In this document: positions 1 through 5,149 of the stretch, in pieces
Layout of the letters: every line of letters begins with the position of its first letter
How positions within the stretch are numbered: position 1 is the stretch's first letter
Source of the DNA: Bacteroidales bacterium UBA1711
Lineage (GTDB): Bacteria; Bacteroidota; Bacteroidia; Bacteroidales; P3
Length of the DNA stretch: 7,053 nt
Assembly: GCA_002317325.1 (NCBI GenBank)
Contig: DCJB01000065.1
Span: 1-7,053, forward strand
Direction of reading: 5' to 3'
Position numbers and translations under genes: made by a program
Notes under the pieces: model-generated
Told to the model about the DNA's origin: nothing
Database searches by the model: none
The model's input: only the letters and a program-made list of their open reading frames with translations

Positions 1-131
1 AAGAAGGACGTGCCGAAGGCGAACTGTCGAAAGCCCGCGCCATCGCAAAGCAGATGAAGCAAGCCGGACTGCCGACTGCCCAAATAGCCCAACTTACAGG
101 GCTCTCCGAGGCAGAGACAGAAGCGCTCTAA
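1..131 (+). CDS. C-terminal tail of an Rpn family recombination-promoting nuclease / putative transposase (partial)
   Basis: Only the last 42 codons are present; the reading frame begins at base 3 and ends with TAA at 129-131. The tail reads GRAEGELSKARAIAKQMKQA, then a short helical stretch ending LTGLSEAETEAL. A Gly/Glu/Ala-rich charged linker followed by a helix with K-M-K and a final 'LTGLS-x-E-x-E-x-L' motif is the characteristic end of Rpn/PD-(D/E)XK nuclease family transposase proteins, which are abundant in Bacteroidales. The nuclease core lies outside the window, so whether the gene is intact or catalytically competent cannot be judged. Family members are linked to RecA-independent recombination, horizontal transfer and, in some cases, phage defence. 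The identification rests on this tail alone; another protein with the same helical tail is possible. Confidence 0.68.
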   Translation, partial: EGRAEGELSKARAIAKQMKQAGLPTAQIAQLTGLSEAETEAL

Positions 132-148
132 AGCAGTTCTCAACACCA

Positions 149-191
149 AACAGGCGCAACCGAACCGTCAGACTGTTCCGTTGCGCCTGTT
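149..191. terminator. Bidirectional hairpin terminator between convergent genes
   Basis: A perfect 12-bp inverted repeat (AACAGGCGCAAC at 149-160, its complement at 180-191) continues inward after a C/C mismatch as GAAC/GTTC. It lies 17 nt after the stop of the Rpn tail and 17 nt after the stop of the minus-strand beta-barrel gene, where a shared terminator would be expected. The U-tract is poor on both strands (TGTTCTTCC on plus, TTTGGTGTTG on minus), so termination may be inefficient or partly factor-assisted. Confidence 0.55.
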
Positions 192-208
192 CTTCCAATA
201 AGCAACGC

Positions 209-946
209 TCAAAACTGATAGGAGAAGCCCACGGTGGCGAGGGCAGAACCCGAGCCATTGAGTCCCATATCAAAGCCGCCTGTGACCACTTGCCCCGTCT
301 CCTCGGCGCTGTTGCGGCCGTAGGTGGTGGTGGTAGCACGGCTGTATGCCACCGAAACCGCATCGAGGAAGAGGTCCATGCGGAAATGGTGGTTGAACCT
401 ATATTGCAGCACAGGCATCATCCGCATGACAAAGCCGCGGCTCTTGGTGTCGTAGCTGCTCACCACCGCCCCGGTGCCGTTGGCCTTCTGTTCGGTCTCC
501 GTGAGGTTCCCCTTGCCAAACTGCCACTCGGCGGCAAGCTGAACCATGAACGCAAACCGCCTCACCGCAAAGCAGCGGGTCCGCACGTATGGCGACACCG
601 AAAAGGTATGCCCCTTCTCGCAGATGTCGGACAGCTTCACCCACTCGCCCCGCTCGTTGCTGTTGGTGCCGGTCTCGTAGTCGTAGAGTCTGTTGGAATA
701 GCCGCCGCCCACGCCGACCTCAAGCCACTGGCCGGGGAACTCATAGCCCACGCGGGGGGCCACAACGAACGTCCTGCCGTCGGGCAGGGCCGAAGCGGCC
801 GAAGCGGCGTAAGCCTCGCTGCCCTTCACGCTGTAGGCAGCGCCCGACCTCGAAAAACCCAAACTGCCGGACAGCACCACCTGCCCCTGCCCCTGCGCCG
901 CGGCGCAGCAGCCGAGAAGCAATGCGGCCAAAAGTAACTTCTTCAT
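209..946 (-). CDS. Outer membrane beta-barrel protein
   Basis: A 245-aa protein. The frame stays open upstream, but the ATG at 944-946 is preferred because it begins a clean signal peptide (MKKLLLAALLLGCCAAAQGQ), probably cleaved near residues 18-20. After that the chain alternates short amphipathic strands rich in Gly, aromatic and polar residues (for example VVAPRVGYEF, WLEVGVGGGYSNRLYDY, HTFSVSPYVRTR, FAFMVQLAAEWQFG, GFVMRMMPVLQYRF) with variable Asn/Thr/Gly loops. It ends in a terminal aromatic residue, SYQF, as outer membrane barrels usually do. Size and strand pattern suggest a small barrel of roughly 8-10 strands, like the generic Bacteroidota outer-membrane beta-barrel family. It starts 25 nt after the GH25-like gene and has no visible promoter of its own, so the two are probably cotranscribed. 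The function is unknown; a porin or structural role is only a guess. The LLGCC segment could be read as a weak lipobox. Confidence 0.8.
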   Translation of the reverse strand: MKKLLLAALLLGCCAAAQGQGQVVLSGSLGFSRSGAAYSVKGSEAYAASAASALPDGRTFVVAPRVGYEFPGQWLEVGVGGGYSNRLYDYETGTNSNERGEWVKLSDICEKGHTFSVSPYVRTRCFAVRRFAFMVQLAAEWQFGKGNLTETEQKANGTGAVVSSYDTKSRGFVMRMMPVLQYRFNHHFRMDLFLDAVSVAYSRATTTTYGRNSAEETGQVVTGGFDMGLNGSGSALATVGFSYQF

Positions 947-971
947 ATTCTCGGAACTATCAGTTATACGG

Positions 972-1613
972 TCAGCGTTTGAGCACGCCTTCAAAATAGG
1001 TGGGATGCAGCTTCATGGCCGGCACATACTCAAGTATGCCGCTCACCTGCTCGCGGTCGGTATATTCCCACAGCGTGTAGCGGGTGGTGGGGAACTGGAG
1101 GCCGTAGTTGGCAATATAGACGTGGTAGGAGGCGTAGCGCTCGAGGCAGAAGAGTTTGAGGTAGGCCTCCATGGTGGTATAGATAATCGGCTTCTTGCGG
1201 TATTCCTTCTCCAAGAGCTGGAGGAGCATATCCACCCGCTTGATATTGATGTTGTACGGCTCGTCGGGGATGATGGAGACCACGGGCAGGAGGTCGGTGG
1301 AGTGGCCCTTGACGGCGGCCATAAAGTTGTCGAACTGCCCCTGGGCCGAGAAGTGGCGGTCGTAGGAGAAGAATGCGCCCACCTTGAAGCCGGCCTTGCG
1401 GGCCTGGTCGATATTGGCGCCGCAGCGGGCGTCCACAACCGTGGCCCCCTTGGCGGCCTCCACATATATGAAGTCGAGGCGGTTTTCCGCCTTCACCTTG
1501 GACCAGTCGATAGTGCCCTGATTCTCAGAAACCCTAATACCCTGATGAGCCGTAGTCTGCGCGCCTGCAAGCAGCGGCAGGGCCATCGCCAGAAGAATAA
1601 ATATCTTACGCAT
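972..1613 (-). CDS. Secreted GH25-fold (lysozyme-like) protein with all catalytic acids replaced
   Basis: A 213-aa protein read from the ATG at 1611-1613; the open frame runs to 1700, but this ATG starts a clear signal peptide (MRKIFILLAMALPLLAGAQ) and lies 29 nt past the -7 element. GH25 landmarks are visible in order: GIRVSENQG-TIDW (26-37), the counterpart of GxDVSxxQGxIDW; FIYVEAAKG (48-56), the counterpart of FxyxKATEG; DQARKAGFKVGAFF (69-82); LLPVVSI (109-115), the counterpart of PPVLDVE; KPIIYTTMEAYL (141-152); and LWEYTDREQVSGI (181-193), the counterpart of iWQYsd. Family enzymes cleave the MurNAc-GlcNAc bond using a first Asp and an Asp-x-Glu pair. Here these positions appear to be Arg27, Ser113 and Ile115, so the protein is probably a non-hydrolytic glycan-binding or structural relative. 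Alternatively, the active site is built from other residues. The outer-membrane barrel gene follows in the same transcription unit. Confidence 0.82.
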   Translation of the reverse strand: MRKIFILLAMALPLLAGAQTTAHQGIRVSENQGTIDWSKVKAENRLDFIYVEAAKGATVVDARCGANIDQARKAGFKVGAFFSYDRHFSAQGQFDNFMAAVKGHSTDLLPVVSIIPDEPYNINIKRVDMLLQLLEKEYRKKPIIYTTMEAYLKLFCLERYASYHVYIANYGLQFPTTRYTLWEYTDREQVSGILEYVPAMKLHPTYFEGVLKR

Positions 1614-1642
1614 GAGTGAAAATGAATGATACAAATTTTTTG

Positions 1643-1673
1643 CAAAGATACAAAACTTTGCCAAATTAGCAAG
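1643..1673 (-). promoter_or_regulatory. Bacteroidota sigma-ABfr type promoter for the GH25-like / beta-barrel unit
   Basis: On the minus strand an exact TAnnTTTG -7 element (TATCTTTG, 1643-1650) is preceded after 19 bp by CTTG (1670-1673), a 3-of-4 match to the TTTG -33 element. The spacing is the one usual for Bacteroidota primary-sigma promoters. The ATG of the GH25-like gene lies 29 nt downstream of the -7 element. No Shine-Dalgarno sequence is obvious, which is normal in this phylum. Confidence 0.75.
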
Positions 1674-1748
1674 AAAAAAAATGGGCGGAGGCAGGGGCAA
1701 CGCACGAAACTGTTCGCAAAAATTACGTTATGATCGATCAGAGAGAGG

Positions 1749-2045
1749 TTGTCATCAACCCCGGAGGGCGCTGAACGACTAATTATTCACAAAAAGACAC
1801 CGGACAGCAATGCCGGCCACACCTTGCCCCACAAGGGCAATCAGGGGACGATGGGAGAGGATGCCGAACGCCTGACAGACATCAGCCGCCTTACAGCCAA
1901 GTTCGAGGATGCGGACAAGGGTAACTTCGCGTCCATCGGGCAGTTCGCCCTCAACTTCCTCAAGACGGGCGAGGGCAACCACGTCACCAACACGCTCAGG
2001 TGCGGCTGGAACATCAACCACATCTTCCCTCTATTCGCTTTCTGA
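1749..2045 (+). CDS. Unidentified coding-like frame, possibly a gene remnant
   Basis: The frame is open from 1734 and could start at TTG 1749 (98 aa) or at the first in-frame ATG, 1851 (64 aa, MGEDAERLTDISRL...). I do not recognise the product. It is worth recording because from about base 1795 onward most codons end in G or C, the bias seen in the confident GC-rich genes of this window, and the composition is protein-like (TAKFEDADKGNF, QFALNFLKTGEGNHVTNTLR, CGWNINHIF). The first 15 or so codons lack that bias, which fits either a start at 1851 or a truncated gene joined to unrelated upstream DNA. No promoter or ribosome-binding site is evident upstream. It ends where the base composition abruptly becomes AT-rich (about 2045-2050), so it may be a remnant at a rearrangement junction. 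The antisense frame (1779-2021) is less convincing. Confidence 0.35.
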   Translation: MSSTPEGAERLIIHKKTPDSNAGHTLPHKGNQGTMGEDAERLTDISRLTAKFEDADKGNFASIGQFALNFLKTGEGNHVTNTLRCGWNINHIFPLFAF

Positions 2046-2113
2046 AGGGAACGCCCCAAAAGTTAAAATCGTTTTTTTTTACGCAAAAAAAATAGTATAT
2101 GAAAAAAAAGCAG

Positions 2114-2121
2114 TATCTTAG
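2114..2121 (+). promoter_or_regulatory. Putative -7 element for the small-peptide / fimbrillin unit
   Basis: TATCTTAG is a 7-of-8 match to TAnnTTTG and is followed by GCGCC, within a strongly AT-rich stretch (T9 at 2072-2080 and long A-runs to 2108) typical of upstream promoter DNA. No convincing TTTG lies 19-21 bp upstream, so this is tentative. Transcription from here would give a leader of roughly 105 nt before the ATG at 2235. Confidence 0.35.
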
Positions 2122-2140
2122 CGCCGTGTTGAGTACAGCG

Positions 2141-2177
2141 ATAAGCAGCAGATTTCTTCGGTTAATCATCTGCTTAT
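2141..2177 (+). other. Leader hairpin upstream of the fimbrillin unit
   Basis: ATAAGCAG (2141-2148) pairs perfectly with CTGCTTAT (2170-2177). After a 2-by-2 mismatch, GATT (2151-2154) pairs with AATC (2164-2167), closing a 9-nt loop. There is no T-run after it, so it does not look like an intrinsic terminator. Being between the putative promoter and the first start codon, it could be a 5' mRNA stabilising or regulatory hairpin, or a protein-binding site in DNA. Confidence 0.35.
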
Positions 2178-2234
2178 TAATTGGTTGAGGTATATAAACT
2201 GAAAAATTTATTTCTAACGAAAAATAAATAACAA

Positions 2235-2386
2235 TGAAAAAAACAAACAATTATCAAGCCCCGGAATTTCAGGTGCTAAAACAGAATGAGGCCAACGCCA
2301 AGTTTTTTGTCGCAAGCGGTAGTCGTCCTATCGGAACAGGAAATGTTGTACTTGGTGATGGTGTAATAGAAGACTTTCAACTGTAA
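2235..2386 (+). pseudogene. Small MKK...APE-type peptide gene with an apparent 1-nt frameshift
   Basis: From ATG 2235 the frame reads MKKTNNYQAPEFQVL and then continues as an unlikely tail to a stop at 2364-2366 (43 aa in total). Moving to the -1 frame at the A-run 2279-2281 gives QNEANAKFFVASGSRPIGTG, then a Gly/Val/Asp-rich end closing with EDFQL and TAA at 2384-2386. Joined, these make a 50-aa product resembling the short 'MKK-x-Y-x-APE-x-x-VL ... ASG ... DF' proteins often found in Bacteroidales, whose function is not known to me. One extra A (AAAA instead of AAA) would restore a single frame, so a 1-nt deletion or a sequencing error is the simplest reading. There is no canonical slippery heptamer to support programmed frameshifting. 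The restored stop lies 21 nt before the fimbrillin-like gene, so the two are probably cotranscribed. Confidence 0.45.
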
Positions 2387-2407
2387 CATCTAAAATTAGA
2401 GGTAACT

Positions 2408-3331
2408 ATGAAAAAGTTAATGTATGTTGCAGCCGCACTTTTGTTGCTGGCTGGCTGTAAGAAAGAAGCGGAAACCACTACTGTTGATGACAGCAGGATG
2501 ATTACCCTCACTGCCACAATCGGGGATTCCGGATCAAAAGTTACTCCCACTTTGGGATCTGAAAGTGTTAGCTACGAATGGGAAGCCGATGATTTATTGT
2601 GGATTTTCAATAATACAGGTATTAGTGCCTTCAGCGTTTCTTCTCGAAATGGTAATGAGGCTCAATTCAGAGGACTTCCTCTGCCTGATATGAGCTCCTA
2701 TCACGTCATTTATTCCCCGACTGTCAACGAGTCCATGTTATCGGCTGCTGAAAGATTGTATGGTCTTAGCAGAATGTACGACCTAAGAGGTCGAATCCCC
2801 AACCCCTTTAACCCACGAAGCGTTGACTTGAGTGCTTTCAATTCACAGAAATTAATGGCTGTGGCAGGCGCTTTTGGTATCACACTCCCCGGCACAGGTA
2901 CTAATGTCGATTTGACGCAAAGCACTGTTAAAATCGACTATCGGAACGGAACATATAAGCCCTATATCTACGGAACAGGCCACGGCACAGAAATAGGCTC
3001 TATGACTTATGCCCCTGTTTTAAAACTTAACATTACTGGTCCACAAGGCACTGTGGCTAAGAAGATTACTTGCTCAACAAAGTTGCAGTTGCCGTCTGAT
3101 ACGTCTTACCCTGCACTATACACGCTCATACCTGGTGGGGGATTTAATCCGGGCGTCAGCTTGAGCAGTACTCCGAAGACTGTTTACTTTTCGGTTCCCA
3201 GCACCTTGCAAGAAGGATTCACGCTGACAATCTACGGTAATAATAGCGATACGTTGTGGACAAAGACCACGAATAACACACGCAATCTCACTGGCAGAGT
3301 CCTCAATTGTTCCATCAATATTGAGGATTAA
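2408..3331 (+). CDS. Fimbrillin-like surface lipoprotein
   Basis: A 307-aa protein starting at ATG 2408, preceded by AGAGGT, one of the few SD-like sequences here. The N-terminus is a lipoprotein signal peptide with lipobox LAGC (Cys17) followed by KKEAE, so the protein should be lipidated and exported. Residues 32-67 (ITLTATIGDSGSKVT ... YEWEADDLLWIF) match the recurrent opening of Bacteroidales fimbrillin (FimA/Mfa-like) lipoproteins, with 'ITLTA-IG' followed by 'W--DD-LWIF'. The rest is beta-rich with many Thr, Ser, Asn and Gly residues, as in type V pilins and their minor subunits. Family members polymerise into adhesive fimbriae or sit at the base or tip. No partner genes such as an anchor or usher homologue are adjacent, so it may be an orphan or accessory subunit. 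It is visibly more AT-rich, with more A/T-ending codons, than the GC-rich genes on either side, which suggests a different history. A strong terminator follows. Confidence 0.75.
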   Translation: MKKLMYVAAALLLLAGCKKEAETTTVDDSRMITLTATIGDSGSKVTPTLGSESVSYEWEADDLLWIFNNTGISAFSVSSRNGNEAQFRGLPLPDMSSYHVIYSPTVNESMLSAAERLYGLSRMYDLRGRIPNPFNPRSVDLSAFNSQKLMAVAGAFGITLPGTGTNVDLTQSTVKIDYRNGTYKPYIYGTGHGTEIGSMTYAPVLKLNITGPQGTVAKKITCSTKLQLPSDTSYPALYTLIPGGGFNPGVSLSSTPKTVYFSVPSTLQEGFTLTIYGNNSDTLWTKTTNNTRNLTGRVLNCSINIED

Positions 3332-3450
3332 CAGCAGTAAAGTCTTCAAAGTATGTTCGGCGTGCCAATCAACGTCATCTGCTCCGTTGTCTGTTTGGTT
3401 TGGGAGCTGAACGCTTCTGGTTCGCTATAAAGAGTACTCTATTATCAAAG

Positions 3451-3490
3451 CGGTTCTGCAGCTCGTGTGGTTGCGGAACCGTTTTTTTTT
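3451..3490 (+). terminator. Strong intrinsic terminator after the fimbrillin-like gene
   Basis: The 31-nt segment 3451-3481 folds into a stem with CGGTTC paired to GAACCG at the base and continued pairing (TGCAGCT with GGTTGCG, including G-U pairs) around a small loop. It is followed at once by nine T residues (3482-3490). This is a textbook Rho-independent terminator. It lies about 120 nt after the stop codon; the intervening 3332-3450 shows no gene, only a short AGAGTACTCT palindrome (3431-3440). Confidence 0.85.
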
Positions 3491-3787
3491 ACTTTTCCAA
3501 TACTCGCACTGTGCACACCACGGGCATCCGTCCACCATTTGCAGCACCTCCGCAGTTCTCACCCCGCCCTTCGCTGACACACCCAGTTCTCCGTACCCCA
3601 TCCACTCTGTTCACCCTCCTCGGTCCTCCGACTGCATGACGAAAAAGGACTGCCTACGGAGAGGGGGCGAGGAGCGGACAGAGAGAGAGGCGAGGAGGGA
3701 GCGCAGGGAGAGACAGGCGGGAAGCCACGGGGAAGGATGAAGGACGGGCGGGGGCGGACTTTTTTTGCAAAAAATAGTGTATTTTAT
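3491..3787. other. Non-coding intergenic stretch with a sharp pyrimidine-to-purine switch
   Basis: I see no credible gene on either strand; the two short plus-strand frames (3400-3639 and 3465-3740) have low-complexity, compositionally driven translations. The first part (about 3530-3640) is C-rich and pyrimidine-rich on the plus strand. After about 3650 it flips to runs of G and A (GAGGGGGCGAGGAG, GAGAGAGAGGCGAGGAGG, GGGCGGGGGCGG) up to about 3757. The halves are only partly complementary, so this is not a clean inverted repeat. The G-rich end contains several G3-G5 runs. An A/T palindrome and the promoter of the haem operon follow. Confidence 0.45.
3761..3774. repeat. A/T palindrome upstream of the haem operon promoter
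   Basis: TTTTTTGCAAAAAA is a perfect 14-bp palindrome, with a further T on its left, ending 13 bp before the -33 element at 3788. It could act as an UP-like, bent or regulator-binding element. Equally, it may be a chance product of T and A tracts common in Bacteroidota promoters. Confidence 0.35.
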
Positions 3788-3818
3788 GTTGCCAATTCGA
3801 GAGGAATTGGTATCTTTG
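3788..3818 (+). promoter_or_regulatory. Bacteroidota promoter of the cytochrome c biogenesis / peroxidase operon
   Basis: An exact TAnnTTTG -7 element (TATCTTTG, 3811-3818) is preceded by GTTG (3788-3791), a 3-of-4 match to TTTG, with a 19-bp spacer. Start of transcription is expected a few bases after 3818, giving a leader of about 70 nt before ATG 3894. The leader includes a small GCGGC/GCCGC hairpin (3834-3847). Confidence 0.78.
3792..3810. promoter_or_regulatory. Candidate operator: perfect inverted repeat filling the promoter spacer
   Basis: CCAATTC (3792-3798) and GAATTGG (3804-3810) are perfect complements separated by GAGAG. The 19-bp element occupies exactly the space between the -33 and -7 elements, so a dimeric protein bound there would compete directly with RNA polymerase. 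Bacteroidota spacers are not normally palindromic, so this looks like a repressor operator, or an activator site of the spacer-distorting kind. Which regulator binds cannot be told; candidates suggested by the regulated genes are peroxide- or redox-sensing proteins. Confidence 0.55.
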
Positions 3819-3893
3819 CAGAGGGAATCGGGGGCGGCGGACGCCGCATGATTCGCTGCAAACGTTTTTGGTCTAACATTATAGGGCAGAACG

Positions 3894-5120
3894 ATGATTG
3901 ACTTGAGCCTCTATGAGTGGCCGCTTTCGCTGCTGTTGGCAGCCGCCTTTGCGGCGGGTGCGGCCTGGTGCGCCTTGTCGCTGCCCGATTCGAGGCTGCG
4001 CTCGCTGCTCTACGGACGTGCCTTTGCCACGGCGCTGCTGCTGTTGATGGCGGCCGCGCTGGCGGTGGAGGGGACTTGGAAACTCGACCTCTTCCGCTCT
4101 TGGGGCTGGCTGGCGCTGGTGCTGGCGGCTGCGCTGGCGCTGGGCGGCTGCTGCACGGGACGCGGCAGGGGGCGGTCGCTGGCCTCGTGGGGCAGTCATG
4201 CGGGCCTGTTTGTCGTGCTGGTGGCGGGAAGCTTCGGCGCCGCCGACACCGAGAGCGGCCAGCTGGCGGCGACGGCCGACAAGCCGACTCACTATGCCGT
4301 CACCGCCCGGGGCGAAACCCTGCCCCTGCCCTTCGAGGTGCGGTTGGTGGAGTTCCGCACAGACTACTACCCCGACGGGAAAAGCCCCAAGCAGTACAGC
4401 AGCCGCCTGATGGTTGACGGACGGCCGATGACTACGAGCGTGAACCACCCCTGCCGGTGGAAGGGATACCGCATCTACCAGTCTGACTTTGACCGCGCCG
4501 AGGGGCGCTACAGCGTGCTGAAAGTGGTGCGCGACCCGTGGCTGCCGGCCGTGTGGGCAGGCATGACGCTGATGGCGTTGGCCGCCGTGGCGGGGCTGCG
4601 GCGCACGTGGGAGAGCCGCTGGGTGCTGCCCGCCGCCGCGGCGCTGGCGGCGGTGTTTGCCCTGCTGTCGCTGGCCCGCATACGGTTCGGCACACTCATG
4701 CCCGCGCTGCGCAGCCTGTGGTTCGTGCCACACCTCATCATCTATATGATTTCCTATTCGCTGCTGGCCATCGCACTGGTGCTGAGTGTGCTGTCGCACT
4801 GGCTGAAGCGGCTGCCCGAAGGACTGGCGGGGCGGCTGCTGGCCACCGCGTCGTCACTGCTGCTGCTGGGTATGCTGTGCGGCGCCGTGTGGGCCAAGGC
4901 CGCATGGGGCGACTACTGGACGTGGGACGCCAAGGAGTGCTGGGCGGCGGCCACATGGCTGCTCACCCTCGCCGGCACCCACCTGCCCGCCCGCTGCCGC
5001 CGCGGCTGGGCCACGGCGGCCACTCTGGCCGCCTTCCTCGCCATGCAGGTGACGTGGTATGGCGTAAACTACCTGCCCTCGGCCCGCCACAGCCTCCACA
5101 CTTACACCGCCAAACCTTAG
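3894..5120 (+). CDS. Compact ResB-CcsA fusion, System II cytochrome c biogenesis (haem attachment) protein
   Basis: A 408-aa polytopic membrane protein. Residues 10-115 hold about four hydrophobic segments, the last containing SHAGLFVVLVAGS (His102), like the His-bearing helix of ResB/Ccs1. Residues 116-213 form an extracytoplasmic domain with ResB signatures: PFEVRLVEF (146-154), SSRLMVDG (169-176), TSVNHPCRWKGYRIYQSDFD (181-200). Residues 216-408 are CcsA/ResC-like: PHLIIYMISY (279-288), the haem-handling WWD motif WGDYWTWDAKECW (338-350), and GVNYLP-x3-HSLHTY (390-404). His280, His399 and His402 are candidate haem ligands. System II proteins export haem and attach it to CXXCH motifs outside the cytoplasmic membrane. 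Separate ResB and CcsA proteins together are much longer, so both halves are reduced here. The tri-haem peroxidase follows 29 nt later, so it is the obvious client. A start at ATG 3894 fits the promoter and leader; no strong SD is seen. Confidence 0.85.
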   Translation: MIDLSLYEWPLSLLLAAAFAAGAAWCALSLPDSRLRSLLYGRAFATALLLLMAAALAVEGTWKLDLFRSWGWLALVLAAALALGGCCTGRGRGRSLASWGSHAGLFVVLVAGSFGAADTESGQLAATADKPTHYAVTARGETLPLPFEVRLVEFRTDYYPDGKSPKQYSSRLMVDGRPMTTSVNHPCRWKGYRIYQSDFDRAEGRYSVLKVVRDPWLPAVWAGMTLMALAAVAGLRRTWESRWVLPAAAALAAVFALLSLARIRFGTLMPALRSLWFVPHLIIYMISYSLLAIALVLSVLSHWLKRLPEGLAGRLLATASSLLLLGMLCGAVWAKAAWGDYWTWDAKECWAAATWLLTLAGTHLPARCRRGWATAATLAAFLAMQVTWYGVNYLPSARHSLHTYTAKP

Positions 5121-5149
5121 TAAACATATATCAACAAACACAATCCGCT

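Noticed and set aside
149..191. Insertion-sequence or attachment-site end
   Set aside because: The repeat lies between two convergent genes and folds as a hairpin; there is no target duplication or second copy in the window.
290..937. 215-aa plus-strand frame over the beta-barrel gene
   Set aside because: It mirrors the GC-rich sense gene; composition is His/Gly/Ala/Val-rich and there is no signal peptide or motif.
1005..1619. 204-aa plus-strand frame opposite the GH25-like gene
   Set aside because: Shadow of the sense gene, whose promoter, signal peptide and GH25 landmarks are clear.
1731..1740. TGATCGATCA palindrome
   Set aside because: A single 10-bp palindrome with no promoter element beside it; could be chance.
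2099..2188. 29-codon frame MKKKQYLSAV... ending TGA
   Set aside because: It overlaps the putative -7 element TATCTTAG and lies in A-rich leader DNA; more likely chance than a real peptide.
2014..2250. 78-aa minus-strand frame in the AT-rich leader region
   Set aside because: Phe/Ile/Tyr-rich translation of an AT-rich promoter region; no ribosome-binding site or homology.
2277..2283. Programmed -1 ribosomal frameshift site in the small peptide gene
   Set aside because: The sequence G-CTA-AAC does not fit the X-XXY-YYZ slippery pattern and no downstream pseudoknot is evident; a 1-nt deletion or error is simpler.
3400..3740. Two short plus-strand frames in the intergenic region
   Set aside because: One crosses the T-run of the terminator and both reflect the C-rich then GA-rich composition (Pro/Thr-rich, then Arg/Glu-rich); no start signal or family resemblance.
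3879..4799. 306-aa antisense open frame over the ResB-CcsA gene
   Set aside because: Gln/Arg/His/Ala-rich low-complexity translation, no recognisable motif; the sense strand has clear ResB and WWD motifs.
4538..5149. Upstream extension of the peroxidase frame inside the ResB-CcsA gene
   Set aside because: The extension is Arg/Ala/Gly-rich low complexity and overlaps the real gene; the true start is the ATG at 5150 followed by an anchor helix.
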